Shown here: piece after piece, positions 24,921 to 34,174 of the stretch | Numbering within the stretch: the stretch's first letter is position 1 | Layout: the number at the start of each line of letters is the position of its first letter | DNA from: Streptomyces dangxiongensis | GTDB taxonomy: Bacteria > Actinomycetota > Actinomycetes > Streptomycetales > Streptomycetaceae | Reading direction: 5' to 3' | DNA length: 64,000 nucleotides | Assembly (NCBI RefSeq): GCF_003675325.1 | Contig: NZ_CP033073.1 | Location: 620,001-684,000, forward strand | The notes under the pieces: generated by a model | Databases searched by the model: none | Told to the model about the DNA's origin: nothing | What the model saw: the letters and a program-made list of their open reading frames with translations, nothing else | Position numbers and translations under genes: made by a program

Positions 24921-25529
24921 TTACGCGAGGACCCCCAGCAGGGCGCGGGCGCACAGGTCGCGCACCTGCTCCCGGGTCGGCTCCCCCTCGCCGCGCAGCC
25001 ATTCGAGACAGACGGCGGTGGTGAAGGCGAGCCAGCCGCGCACGGCCAGACGCACCTGCGGCCCCGCCTCGAACACGGGCCCGAACTCGGGGTCGGCGGC
25101 GAGCGCGGCCAGGATCTGTCTCTCCTGCGCGGCCAGCGCCTGCCGGTAGACGCGGCGTACGGCCTGGTCGCCGGCCGCGTCGGCACGGTGGAACGCGCGG
25201 AAGCCGTGGGCGTGGGCCTCCACATAACCGAGGTAGGTGTCGAGGCCGGCGGCGAGCTGCTCGCGCACCGGCACGCCGGACACGGCCGCCGTCATCCGCA
25301 GCATGCGCCCGCTCTCCCGCTCCACGACCGCGGCGAAGAAGTCCCGCTTGTTCGGGAAATAGTGATACAGCAGCCCGCGGGAGACCCCGGCGATCTCGGC
25401 GACCCGCTCGATCCGCACCTCGTCGTAGGGGCTCTCCGAGAACAGCCTCGCGCCGACCGACAGAAGCTGCTCACGGCGCTCCTCGGTGCGGAGTCTGCGC
25501 CGGACGCGTTCCCCCGGGTTCGCGGGCAT
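24921..25529 (-). CDS. TetR family transcriptional regulator
   Basis: A 202-residue TetR-type repressor. The N-terminal HTH is RREQLLSVGARLFSESPYDEV, with recognition region IAGVSRGLLYHYFPNKRDFFAAVV. The C-terminal ligand domain is helical (LDTYLGYVEAHAHGFRAFHRADAAGD). It is divergent from the CYP102B-like P450 gene, with 120 bp between starts and an inverted repeat in the gap, so it probably represses the P450 until a fatty-acid-like or xenobiotic ligand binds. This is an inference from arrangement. Confidence 0.9.
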   Translation of the reverse strand: MPANPGERVRRRLRTEERREQLLSVGARLFSESPYDEVRIERVAEIAGVSRGLLYHYFPNKRDFFAAVVERESGRMLRMTAAVSGVPVREQLAAGLDTYLGYVEAHAHGFRAFHRADAAGDQAVRRVYRQALAAQERQILAALAADPEFGPVFEAGPQVRLAVRGWLAFTTAVCLEWLRGEGEPTREQVRDLCARALLGVLA

Positions 25530-25550
25530 GGCGTCACTCTACTTGACGCC

Positions 25551-25589
25551 GGTTCAACAAGGGGACCAGACTGGAACCACTATTGAACC
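25551..25589. promoter_or_regulatory. Inverted repeat between TetR and CYP102B genes
   Basis: GGTTCAA (25551-25557) and TTGAACC (25583-25589) are perfect 7-base complements separated by 25 bases, in a locally AT-rich divergent promoter region. They may be outer half-sites of the TetR operator. Confidence 0.45.
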
Positions 25590-25649
25590 CACGTACAACA
25601 CGCGCGCGGCACAGCTTCAACCATCCGCTGGATCAAGGGAGATCGCGTC

Positions 25650-27335
25650 ATGGCGGAGACGACGGGAACCGGGCTGCCGAAAGGTTTCCGGGGCGCCGAG
25701 CAGGGTTGGCCCGAGCTGCACCGCATACCGCACCCACCGCGCCGGCTGCCGCTGCTCGGCGACGTGCTCGGCGCCGACCGACGCCGGCCGCTCCAGGACT
25801 CGATGCGCTTCGCGCGCGAGCTGGGTCCTGTCTTCCGGCGGCGGGCCTTCGGCAAGGAGTTCGTGTTCGTGTGGGGGGCGCGGTACGTCGCCGACCTCGC
25901 CGACGAGACCCGGTTCGCCAAGCATGTCGGCCTCGGGGTCGCCAATCTGCGGCCGGTGGCCGGTGACGGCCTGTTCACCGCCTACAACCACGAGCCCAAC
26001 TGGCAGCTCGCGCACGACGTCCTCGCGCCCGGCTTCGGCCGGGAGGCCATGGAGGGCTACCACGGCATGATGCTGGCCGTCGCCGAGCGGCTCACCGACC
26101 ACTGGGACCGGCAGCTCGCGGCCGGTCGCACGGTGGACGCGCCCGGCGACATGACCCGGCTGACCCTGGAGACGATCGCGCGGACCGGCTTCGGGCACGA
26201 CTTCGGCTCCTTCGAGCGGGACCGGCCGCACCCCTTCGTCACGGCGATGGTCGGCACGCTCAGCCATGCTCAGCGGCTGAACAGTGTGCCCGGACCGCTG
26301 GCCCCGCTGCTGCTGCGCGCCGCCATCCGGCGCAACGCGGCCGACATGGCCTACCTCGACCGCACGGTCGACGCCCTGGTCGCCGCCCGCCGCCGGACCG
26401 GGGGCGGCGAGGGGGACCTGCTGGACCGCATGCTCGCGACCGCGCACCCGGTGACCGGGGAGAGGCTGTCCGCCGAGAACGTCCGCCGACAGGTGATCAC
26501 CTTCCTGGTCGCGGGCCACGAGACCACCTCGGGCGCGCTCTCCTTCGCCCTGTACTACCTCGCCCGGCACCCGGAGGTCGCCGCCCGGGCCCGCGCCGAG
26601 GTGGACCGCGTCTGGGGCGACACCGCCCGGCCCCGCTACGACGAGGTGGCCAAGCTGCGCCACGTCCGCCGGGTGCTGGACGAGTCGCTGCGGCTGTGGC
26701 CGACCGCGCCGGCCTTCGCCCGGGAGGCCCGCCAGGACACGGTCCTCGCCGGCGAGCACCCCATGCGCCGGGGCGCGTGGGCGCTGGTGCTGACGCCGAT
26801 GCTGCACCGGGAGCCGGAGGTGTGGGGCGAGGACGCCGAACGGTTCGACCCCGACCGCTTCGAGGCCGCCGCCGTACGGGCCCGGCCGCCGCACACCTTC
26901 AAGCCGTTCGGCACCGGGGCGCGTGCCTGCATCGGGCGCCAGTTCGCCCTGCACGAGGCGACCCTGGTCCTCGGCCTGCTGCTGCGCCGCTACGACCTGC
27001 GCATCGACCCCGCCTACCGGCTGTCCGTCGCCGAGCGCCTGACGCTGATGCCGGAGGGGCTGCGGCTGCGGCTGGAACGGCGGCGCCCGGCGGCCGGGCC
27101 CGCCGGAGCCGCGCCCGGAGCCGCGCGCGACGAGGCCCGGGCGTCAGAGGCCCGGCCCGCGCCGGGCAGCGCCCCGACGCCCGGGCGCGGGGCCGCGGAG
27201 GGTTCAGCACCGCCGCCCGGGGACTCCCCCGGAACGGACGCCCGCTGCCCGGCAGCCGGTACCCAGGTGCCGGTCACGGCTCCCGACGGCTCCGGATCAG
27301 GTGGCCGGTGTCCAGTGCGCCGGGCGGGTGACTGA
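25650..27335 (+). CDS. Heme-only CYP102-type P450 (CYP102B1-like)
   Basis: A 561-residue P450 whose first ~460 residues are a fatty-acid-hydroxylase-type CYP102 heme domain: IPHPPRRLPLLGDVLG, I-helix FLVAGHETTSGALSFALYYL, K-helix ESLRLWP (ExxR) and heme loop FGTGARACIGRQFALHEA with the cysteine ligand. Unlike P450 BM3 there is no fused reductase. The last ~100 residues are a low-complexity Ala/Pro/Gly tail. Streptomyces coelicolor CYP102B1 has the same heme-only layout. It must receive electrons from a separate partner. It overlaps the convergent pentapeptide gene by 39 bases. Confidence 0.92.
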   Translation: MAETTGTGLPKGFRGAEQGWPELHRIPHPPRRLPLLGDVLGADRRRPLQDSMRFARELGPVFRRRAFGKEFVFVWGARYVADLADETRFAKHVGLGVANLRPVAGDGLFTAYNHEPNWQLAHDVLAPGFGREAMEGYHGMMLAVAERLTDHWDRQLAAGRTVDAPGDMTRLTLETIARTGFGHDFGSFERDRPHPFVTAMVGTLSHAQRLNSVPGPLAPLLLRAAIRRNAADMAYLDRTVDALVAARRRTGGGEGDLLDRMLATAHPVTGERLSAENVRRQVITFLVAGHETTSGALSFALYYLARHPEVAARARAEVDRVWGDTARPRYDEVAKLRHVRRVLDESLRLWPTAPAFAREARQDTVLAGEHPMRRGAWALVLTPMLHREPEVWGEDAERFDPDRFEAAAVRARPPHTFKPFGTGARACIGRQFALHEATLVLGLLLRRYDLRIDPAYRLSVAERLTLMPEGLRLRLERRRPAAGPAGAAPGAARDEARASEARPAPGSAPTPGRGAAEGSAPPPGDSPGTDARCPAAGTQVPVTAPDGSGSGGRCPVRRAGD

Positions 27336-28151
27336 CGCCGGCAGACGGGTGCCGGCGCTGCCCCGGGCCGCGTTGACCTGCGGCTGGGTGAGGAAGAAGG
27401 CGCCGGTGAGGTCCGCGTCGGTCAGGTCGGCGTCACGCAGATCGGCACCGATCATGTCGGCGGCGCGCAGGTCGGCGCCGGTGAGGTCGGCGGCGATGAG
27501 GCAGGCGCCGCGCAGGCTCGCCCCGCGCAGGTCGGCGCCCCTGAGCCGGGCGCCGATGAGGTCCGCGCCCCGCCGGTCCCTGCCCTTGCCCTTGCCCCTG
27601 CCCTTGGTGCCGGTCCCGGCGCCGGCCCGTACCAGCTCGCTCGTGCGCAGCAGGAGGGCGTTGACCTCCTGCCGGTGGGCGGCCACGTCCAGCGCGGCCA
27701 GCTCCTCGGGGGTCTGCCGGGTGAGCCGCTCGGTCTTCTCCAGGGCCCGCCGCAGCCCGGGGTGGACGGGGGCCGCGGCGGGCAGGCCGAGTGCCTCCGT
27801 CAGGTACCACAGCAGTTCGTGCAGTTGCCGTACGACCGGGAACGCGTCGAACATCCGGCGGGCATGCTCCGGGGAGCCGCTCCGCCAGTCCTGCCCGCCG
27901 AAGGTGACCTGCGAGACCTTCTGCCCGGCACCGAAGCAGTCGTAGACCGTGCAGCCGGTGAACCCCCGCGGGCGCAGCTCGGCGTGGACACCGCAGCGGT
28001 GGTCCCCGCCGAGGTTCGGGCAGGCTTTGCCCGCCGGTTTGTCCAGCGCGAAGTCGGCGGAGCGGGCGAAGGGCAGGGCGACACAGCACAGCCCGAAACA
28101 GCGTGCGCAGTCTCCGCGCAGCTCCGGCAGACCGGCTATCTGATCAGACAT
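27297..28151 (-). CDS. Pentapeptide-repeat protein with Cys-rich N-terminus
   Basis: A 284-residue protein. The first ~75 residues are cysteine-rich (GDCARCFGLCCVALPF, ACPNLGGDHRCGVH, GCTVYDCFG), suggesting a metal or Fe-S cluster site. A helical middle and a basic Lys/Gly linker (GTKGRGKGKGRDRR) follow. Residues ~195-255 are A(D/N)LxX pentapeptide repeats (ADLIGARLRGADLRGASLRG, ADLTGADLRAADMIGADL), which fold as a right-handed quadrilateral helix. This architecture is common in Streptomyces, but its function is not established. Confidence 0.88.
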   Translation of the reverse strand: MSDQIAGLPELRGDCARCFGLCCVALPFARSADFALDKPAGKACPNLGGDHRCGVHAELRPRGFTGCTVYDCFGAGQKVSQVTFGGQDWRSGSPEHARRMFDAFPVVRQLHELLWYLTEALGLPAAAPVHPGLRRALEKTERLTRQTPEELAALDVAAHRQEVNALLLRTSELVRAGAGTGTKGRGKGKGRDRRGADLIGARLRGADLRGASLRGACLIAADLTGADLRAADMIGADLRDADLTDADLTGAFFLTQPQVNAARGSAGTRLPASVTRPAHWTPAT

Positions 28152-28277
28152 GGCGACCAGCCTACTGACCTGCGGAGCCGTCCTGTCCGCCCCCGCCCCC
28201 GCTCTCGCTCAGCGCGGCGGCGAGCCGTCCGGCGCCGGGGGGCGCACAGCGAGAGCGAGCCGGAGGCGTGGGCCGGT

Positions 28278-30272
28278 CTACCGGAGGCGCCGGGCGAGTG
28301 CCTTGACGACGTCGACCCTCGCGACCCGGAGGGCGAAGCACGTCGGGGAGCCGGCCGGCCGGGCGTACCAGGGCAGGGCCCGGCGTCGCCACTTGGCGGG
28401 CGGCAGGTCCGCGGGGAGCGCCGGCAACGGAACCGCCCACGGGCCCAGCCGGAGTTCGCCCGTCCAGACGCCGGCCGGGAGCGCGCCGACAGGCACGGTG
28501 GCGTGGAAGGCCCCGGGTCCGGAGGTCCGCCGGACCGGGAATTCGGCGGTCGCGCCGCTGTCGTTCCTCAACGCCAGCACGAGGGCTTCCGGCGGGTGCC
28601 CGGTCAGCTCGCAGCGTCCGCCGAACCGCAGCGCGGGGGGCGTCCCGTCGCTCCACCGGATGTCGTCGTCGACGCGGAGAAGAGGCGGCACCCGGTGTTT
28701 GGTCTCGCCGAGGTCGAGCGTGAAGTTACCGTGGGGCCTGGTGGTGTAGAGGGTGACGGCGCGCAGCCCCTCCGGGGTGGCGAGCACCCGCGTGGTGGTC
28801 GCGCCGGAGACACCGTCGGCGCGCTTGCTGCCGATCCGGACCTCCTTGGTGAGCCCCTGGGCACCGACCGCCAGGGAGATGTCCCACAGCCCGTCGGCGA
28901 GCGGCGCGCCGTCGGCGGCGGTGGCGAGGTCGACGGTGGCCTCGAACCCGGCGAGGTCGTAGCCGTAGCGGCCCTCGTCGTCCCGGGCGCCGAGCCCGGG
29001 GGTGGCCGTGTGCGTGACGGGCAGCCGGTACTCGGTGCCGCTGTCGCGCTCGCGCAGGACCAGCGCGGTGGTGACGTCCCGGGTCTCCACGCGGTGGACG
29101 TAGCCGTGTCCGGCCAGGTGGAGCGTGTCGCCGTCCAGCTCGGCACGGGTGACGCGGTGGCGGATCCCGAGCTGAGGGGTGACGTCGTAGCAGAGGTCGG
29201 GGATCGCCCGGGCGGGGTCGCGCAGGAACGGGTAGCGGGCGAGGGCCCGGCCGCCGTCGACGAGGACGGGGGTGGCGGTCCGGGAACGGGCGAGCCCCTT
29301 CTCGAATGCCACGAGTTCCAGCAGTTCGTCGAGCATGCGGTGGCGTACGAGGTGCAACCGCAGCCGGGCCATCGCCGAGAGCCTTTCGTTCAGCCCCTCG
29401 TGCCACAGCGGCTCGATGGTCCCGGCGAGCTGGTCCAGCATCTTCTCCTGGGTCTCGCGGGGCTCGAAGACAAGCTGGTCGGCGACCATCTGCTGGACTT
29501 CCACGGTCAGATGCCGGTGTGCCAGGTGATCGCGGCCGGGGCCGGGCGGCACGTTGTCCAGGATCAGGTCGACCATGCGGGGCAGGAACTGGAGCCGGAG
29601 TCCGGAGCCCTTGAGCCGGCGGGTGATGTTGCCCTCGTCCTCGCGCAGCACCCAGTACAGGCAGTCGTAGTCGGCGACCACGGAGATTCCGGAGGCGTGC
29701 AGATAGGCGGCGCCGACGAACAGCTGGTCCTCGCCGATCGCCAGATCGGTGGGGAAACGCAGTCCGAGCCGCTCCAGCAGGTCGCGCCGGAACAGTTTCA
29801 TCGGGTTCAGCGTCCAGTACACGCGGGAGGAGAAGACGTCCGTGTGCGGCTGGTTGCGCCGGAACATCGATGTGGGCGCCCCGCGTCCGCCGACGCCCAC
29901 CATCTTGCCGAGCACGATGTCGGTGCCGTTCTCCTCGGCCATGGCCACCATGCGTTCGAGTGCCTCGGGGCCGAGATGGTCGTCGGCGTCAAGGAAGAAC
30001 ACGAACGTGCCGGTGGCGTGGTCGAGTCCGGTGTTCCGCGGCGCGGACGGACCACCCGAGTTCGCCTGGTGGATGACGCGCAGCAGGCCTGGGTGGAGGG
30101 CGTCCAGACGGTCCAGTTCCGCGGCGGTGCCGTCCGTCGAGCCGTCGTCGACGACGATGACCTCGAGCCGGTCACGGCCGATGCTCTGCTCGGCGACCGA
30201 GGTGACGCAACGCGTCAGATACGGCATCGCGTTGTACGCGGCGATGATGACCGAGACGGTGACGCCGGACAT
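28278..30272 (-). CDS. Family 2 glycosyltransferase with large C-terminal domain
   Basis: A 664-residue protein. The GT-A domain (residues ~1-250) starts VSVIIAAYNAMPYLTRCV, has VVDDGSTDGT and the metal-binding FFLDADDHLGPEAL. A middle helical region follows. The last ~300 residues are beta-rich, with repeated ELDGDTLHLAGHGYVHRVETRD-like sandwich text. Similar Streptomyces proteins occur in cell-wall polymer (teichoic or teichuronic acid-like) loci, and TarS-type transferases share the GT2-plus-beta-domain plan. The start at 30272 has GGAG upstream; a longer reading to 30332 is unlikely. It stands alone behind an AT-rich promoter region. Confidence 0.88.
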   Translation of the reverse strand: MSGVTVSVIIAAYNAMPYLTRCVTSVAEQSIGRDRLEVIVVDDGSTDGTAAELDRLDALHPGLLRVIHQANSGGPSAPRNTGLDHATGTFVFFLDADDHLGPEALERMVAMAEENGTDIVLGKMVGVGGRGAPTSMFRRNQPHTDVFSSRVYWTLNPMKLFRRDLLERLGLRFPTDLAIGEDQLFVGAAYLHASGISVVADYDCLYWVLREDEGNITRRLKGSGLRLQFLPRMVDLILDNVPPGPGRDHLAHRHLTVEVQQMVADQLVFEPRETQEKMLDQLAGTIEPLWHEGLNERLSAMARLRLHLVRHRMLDELLELVAFEKGLARSRTATPVLVDGGRALARYPFLRDPARAIPDLCYDVTPQLGIRHRVTRAELDGDTLHLAGHGYVHRVETRDVTTALVLRERDSGTEYRLPVTHTATPGLGARDDEGRYGYDLAGFEATVDLATAADGAPLADGLWDISLAVGAQGLTKEVRIGSKRADGVSGATTTRVLATPEGLRAVTLYTTRPHGNFTLDLGETKHRVPPLLRVDDDIRWSDGTPPALRFGGRCELTGHPPEALVLALRNDSGATAEFPVRRTSGPGAFHATVPVGALPAGVWTGELRLGPWAVPLPALPADLPPAKWRRRALPWYARPAGSPTCFALRVARVDVVKALARRLR

Positions 30273-30350
30273 GGGAACGCGCTCCAAATTCACTACTCGG
30301 CAAAAGATTTCGGATTTCCGTGAACATACCATGGACCGAATTGGGCGCCA

Positions 30351-30376
30351 ATTAGTTGCATTATGAATTAACTAAT
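30351..30376. promoter_or_regulatory. AT-rich inverted repeat upstream of the GT2 gene
   Basis: ATTAGTT and AACTAAT are perfect complements around a 12-base AT-rich spacer. The surrounding ~100 bases (30280-30380) are much less GC-rich than the rest of the window. The site is 79 bases upstream of the GT2 start and about 80 bases downstream of the peptidase stop. Confidence 0.45.
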
Positions 30377-30457
30377 GGGAGACGGTCCGGAGGGATACCC
30401 CTACCCGATTCCGCGCGCGCGATTCACCCGGGGGCGCCCGGCGGACGGTGTTCCGCG

Positions 30458-31759
30458 TCACGCCTCGTCGCGGGCGAGCGCCAGCAGCCGGTCCAGGACG
30501 TGCGGGGCACCCGCGCGAAGACCGTCGTGCTCGTACTCGTTGGTGACCCAGGGGCGCAGGCCGCGGATCGCGGCGGCCGTCTCCAGCGAGTGCGCCGTGT
30601 CGACGTACATGTCGTCGTGGTAGACCGCTGCGGCGGCCGGGACCTCGTTGGCGGCGAGGCGGGCGGGGTCGTACAGCGGACCCCAGTCGGTGCGGGCGGC
30701 GAGCAGCTCGGCGGTCTCGCGCAGGGGGCGCAGCGCCGGGTCGGTGTCGAACATCCAGGGGTGGACCGTCTCCCCCGTGAAGAGGACGGGCGCGTCCCCG
30801 GCGAGCGCCTTGGCGGCGTCGAACTGCGGGAACTCCGCGCGCACGCGTTCGGCGGCCCAGGCGGTGGGTCGGGCGTCCTGGCCGTAGATCGACTCGTGCA
30901 CGAGGGCGTACAGCGGGTGGCCGGCGTACGACAGCAGGACCCGCGCCTGCTCCTGGAAGGCGTCGGACAGTTCCAGGCCCGCCGTGGTGCGCACGAAGGC
31001 GTCCTCCAGGAGGTGGTGCAGCCGGTGGCTGCCGTCGCTCGCGCCGAGCATCAGGCCGAGGGACTGGAAGGCCTCCACGGTGAGGCGGTAACCACCCGGC
31101 AGGACCACGTCGTGGCCGAGGAGGTGGTCGGCGATCCGGCGGGCCCGCTCGACGTCCTGCGGGTAGCAGGCGTAGTGCGCGGCGACCTTGCGCTCGACGC
31201 GCGGGTAGGCGGCCCGGTAGACGTCGTCGGCGTGGGCGTGCAGGGAGGGCAGGCCGCCGGTGACGATCGCGGTGTCGATGCCCTCGGGGGCCAGCGAGAG
31301 GTACGTCACCGTGCAGAAACCGCCGAAGCTCTGGCCGAGCACGGTCCAGGGGGCGCCGCCGGTGACCTGGGTGCGGATGGCCTCGCAGTCGCGGACGATC
31401 GAGTCGGCGCGGAAGCGGGCGAGGTGATCGGCCTGCTCGGCGGGGCCGCCGCGCAGCGGCAGGGTCTGCCGGGTGGCGGGCGTGGAGCGGCCGGTGCCGC
31501 GCTGGTCGAGCAGGAGGACGCGGTACTCCTCCAGCGCCCGGCCGAGCCAGGCCTGACGTCCGACGAAACGATTCGCCCCGAAGCCGGGGCCGCCCTGGAG
31601 GTAGAGCATCCAGGGCAGCTCCTGCCCGGCCTTGTCACTCGCCACCACCTCGCGGGCGTACAGCTCGATGGTCTCGCCGTCCGGGTCGGCGTGGTCGAGG
31701 GGCACGGTGAAGTGACGGTCGGTGAGGACGACACCGGGCTGGCGGTAGCTGAGGCTCAA
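30458..31759 (-). CDS. S33 family prolyl-aminopeptidase-like hydrolase
   Basis: A 433-residue alpha/beta hydrolase of the proline iminopeptidase family. It has the family oxyanion segment QGGPGFGANR, LDQRGTGRST, and the nucleophile elbow GQSFGGF. A long helical cap follows, and the C-terminal acid/His region includes NEYEHDGLRAG. These enzymes release N-terminal proline or other residues from peptides. The reading frame is open far upstream without an ATG. I chose the TTG at 31759 (SLSYRQPGV) because GGGAG precedes it and relatives begin here; GTG near 31804 is an alternative. Confidence 0.85.
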   Translation of the reverse strand: MSLSYRQPGVVLTDRHFTVPLDHADPDGETIELYAREVVASDKAGQELPWMLYLQGGPGFGANRFVGRQAWLGRALEEYRVLLLDQRGTGRSTPATRQTLPLRGGPAEQADHLARFRADSIVRDCEAIRTQVTGGAPWTVLGQSFGGFCTVTYLSLAPEGIDTAIVTGGLPSLHAHADDVYRAAYPRVERKVAAHYACYPQDVERARRIADHLLGHDVVLPGGYRLTVEAFQSLGLMLGASDGSHRLHHLLEDAFVRTTAGLELSDAFQEQARVLLSYAGHPLYALVHESIYGQDARPTAWAAERVRAEFPQFDAAKALAGDAPVLFTGETVHPWMFDTDPALRPLRETAELLAARTDWGPLYDPARLAANEVPAAAAVYHDDMYVDTAHSLETAAAIRGLRPWVTNEYEHDGLRAGAPHVLDRLLALARDEA

Positions 31760-31943
31760 CGAGTCTCCCGGGACGGATGGGACGGACGGGTCCCAGTTCA
31801 GCACATGACCGCGCCGGAGCCGACCCCCGGGATCATGGTCCGTCACTGGCCGAAGGCGCGGCTCGCCACCCGGTGAGCCGCGCCCGAGCCCTGGCCGGCG
31901 CACTACCCTGCATGCGTCCGACGACCGTCCCCGAGGAGCCGCG

Positions 31944-32699
31944 ATGCGTGTGGCCCTGTTCCTGACCTGTGTCAACGACACGCTGTATCCGGACACCGGC
32001 CGGGCCGTGGTGAGGCTGCTGTCCAGGCTCGGTGTCGAGGTCGACTTCCCGAGCGGCCAGACGTGCTGCGGACAGGCGCACTACAACACCGGCTACCGGC
32101 ACCAGGCCGAGCCGCTGGCCCGGCACTTCGCCGAGGTGTTCGGCGGGTACGAGGCGATCGTGACCCCGTCCGGGTCCTGCGGGGCGATGGTGCGGGAGCT
32201 GTATCCGCGGCTGGGCGAGCGGGCGTCGGCCGAGGGGCGCGGGGACACGCTGGCGCGGACGCTGTCGCCGGTGGTGCCGCGGACGTACGAGCTGACCGAG
32301 TTCCTGGTGGACGTGCTCGGGGTGACGGACGTCGGGGCGTACTACCCGCACAAGGTCACCTACCACCCCACCTGCCACGGCCTGCGCGGCCTCGGGCTCG
32401 GCGACCGGCCCAGGCGGCTGCTCGCGGCCGTGCGGGGGCTGGAGCTGGCCGAGCTGCCCGGTGCCGAGGAGTGCTGCGGCTTCGGCGGCACGTTCGCGCT
32501 GAAGAACGCCGAGGTGTCGGCGGCGATGGGCGCGGACAAGGTACGCAACGCCGAGTCGACGGGCGCGGAGGTGCTGTGCGCGGCCGACAACTCCTGCCTG
32601 ATGCACATCGGCGGCATGATGAGCCGGCTGCGCACGGAGCTGCGGCCGGTGCACATCGCGGAGATCCTGGCGAGCACGGAGGAGGAACCGGCGGCATGA
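31944..32699 (+). CDS. lutA: L-lactate oxidation iron-sulfur protein LutA/LldE
   Basis: A 251-residue CCG-domain protein, the first of three LutABC subunits that oxidise L-lactate to pyruvate. The two cysteine-rich CCG motifs are FPSGQTCCGQAHYNTGY and ECCGFGGTFALKN, with accompanying PSGSCGAM and YHPTCHGLRG cysteines. The cysteines should ligate an Fe-S cluster as in heterodisulfide reductase subunits. The stop overlaps the start of lutB (ATGA), indicating translational coupling. It is divergent from the S33 peptidase. Confidence 0.95.
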   Translation: MRVALFLTCVNDTLYPDTGRAVVRLLSRLGVEVDFPSGQTCCGQAHYNTGYRHQAEPLARHFAEVFGGYEAIVTPSGSCGAMVRELYPRLGERASAEGRGDTLARTLSPVVPRTYELTEFLVDVLGVTDVGAYYPHKVTYHPTCHGLRGLGLGDRPRRLLAAVRGLELAELPGAEECCGFGGTFALKNAEVSAAMGADKVRNAESTGAEVLCAADNSCLMHIGGMMSRLRTELRPVHIAEILASTEEEPAA

Positions 32700-34174
32700 G
32701 CGGAACGTTCGTCGGCATGCCCGCGTTCCCGGAGGCCGCGCACCGGGCGGTGCGCGATCCCGTCCTGCGCGCGAACCTGCGGCACGCCACGCACACCATC
32801 CGGGCCAAACGCGCCACGGCGGTCGGTGAGTTGTCCGACTGGGTCGAGCTGCGGGAGGCGGGCCGACGGATCAAGGACCACACCCTGCGCCATCTCGACC
32901 GCTACCTGCTGCGGTTGGAGGAGTCGGTCACCGCCGCCGGGGGCACGGTCCACTGGGCCGCCGACGCGGCGGAGGCCAACCGGATCGTGACCCGACTGGT
33001 CAAGGAGACCGGCGAGTCGGAGGTCGTCAAGGTCAAGTCGATGGCCACGCAGGAGATCGGGCTCAACGAAGCCCTGGAGGCCGAGGGCATCCGTGCCTAT
33101 GAGACCGATCTCGCCGAGCTGATCGTGCAGTTGGGCAGGGACCGTCCCTCGCACATCCTGGTGCCGGCCATCCACCGCAACCGGGGTGAGATCCGGGACG
33201 TCTTCGTCCGCGAGATGGGCGCGTGGGGCCGGCCGGCCCCGGCGGGCCTGACCGACACGCCCGCCGAACTCGCCGAGGCCGCCCGGCTGCACCTGCGGGA
33301 GAAGTTCCTGCGCGCGAAGGTCGGCGTCTCCGGCGCCAACTTCATGGTCGCCGAGACCGGCACCCTCGTCGTGGTGGAGTCCGAGGGCAACGGCCGGATG
33401 TGCCTGACCCTGCCGGAGACGCTGATCTCCGTCGTCGGCATCGAGAAGGTCGTGCCGACCTGGCGGGACCTGGAGGTCTTCCTCCAGACGCTCCCCCGCT
33501 CCTCCACCGCCGAGCGGATGAACCCGTACACCAGCATGTGGACCGGCACCACCGACGGGGACGGGCCGCGCACCTTCCACCTGGTGCTCCTCGACAACGG
33601 CCGCACCGACACCCTCGCCGACCGGGTCGGCCGTCAGGCGCTGGCCTGCATCCGCTGCTCGGCCTGTCTGAACGTCTGCCCGGTGTACGAGCGGGCGGGC
33701 GGGCACGCGTACGGCTCGGTCTACCCGGGACCCATCGGCGCCATCCTCAGCCCCCAACTGCGGGGCACGGCCGACGAGATCGACGCCTCGCTGCCCTTCG
33801 CGTCGAGTCTGTGCGGCGCCTGCTACGAGGTGTGCCCGGTCGCCATCGACATCCCCGAGGTGCTGGTGCACCTGCGGGAACGGGTCGTGGAGGGCGGTCC
33901 GGCGGTACGGCAGGGCAACAGGGTCGTCCTCAAACCCGCCCGGGGACACGCGGCCGAGCGGGCGGCCATGCGGGCCGCGCGCTGGGCCTTCGCCCGCCCC
34001 GGCACCCTGCGCACCGGCCAGCGGCTCGCCGCCCGCACCCGCCGGCTGCATCCCCGTACGCTGCCGGGCCCGGGGAGGGCGTGGAGCGGCACCCGGGACC
34101 TGCCGGCCGTACCGGCCGAGCCCTTCCGGGACTGGTGGCAGCGCACCCGCGGTGGAAAGGACGGCGCCGAGTGA
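32696..34174 (+). CDS. lutB: L-lactate oxidation iron-sulfur protein LutB/LldF
   Basis: A 492-residue protein with the LUD domain in the first ~300 residues (VKVKSMATQEIGLNEALEAE, FMVAETGTLVVVESEGNGRM). Two 4Fe-4S motifs follow: CIRCSACLNVCPVY and CGACYEVCPVAIDIP. The last ~90 residues are Arg/Pro-rich (TFARPGTLRTG-like helix), as in LldF. It forms the core of the lactate-oxidising complex with LutA and LutC. The stop overlaps the lutC GTG start. Confidence 0.95.
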   Translation: MSGTFVGMPAFPEAAHRAVRDPVLRANLRHATHTIRAKRATAVGELSDWVELREAGRRIKDHTLRHLDRYLLRLEESVTAAGGTVHWAADAAEANRIVTRLVKETGESEVVKVKSMATQEIGLNEALEAEGIRAYETDLAELIVQLGRDRPSHILVPAIHRNRGEIRDVFVREMGAWGRPAPAGLTDTPAELAEAARLHLREKFLRAKVGVSGANFMVAETGTLVVVESEGNGRMCLTLPETLISVVGIEKVVPTWRDLEVFLQTLPRSSTAERMNPYTSMWTGTTDGDGPRTFHLVLLDNGRTDTLADRVGRQALACIRCSACLNVCPVYERAGGHAYGSVYPGPIGAILSPQLRGTADEIDASLPFASSLCGACYEVCPVAIDIPEVLVHLRERVVEGGPAVRQGNRVVLKPARGHAAERAAMRAARWAFARPGTLRTGQRLAARTRRLHPRTLPGPGRAWSGTRDLPAVPAEPFRDWWQRTRGGKDGAE

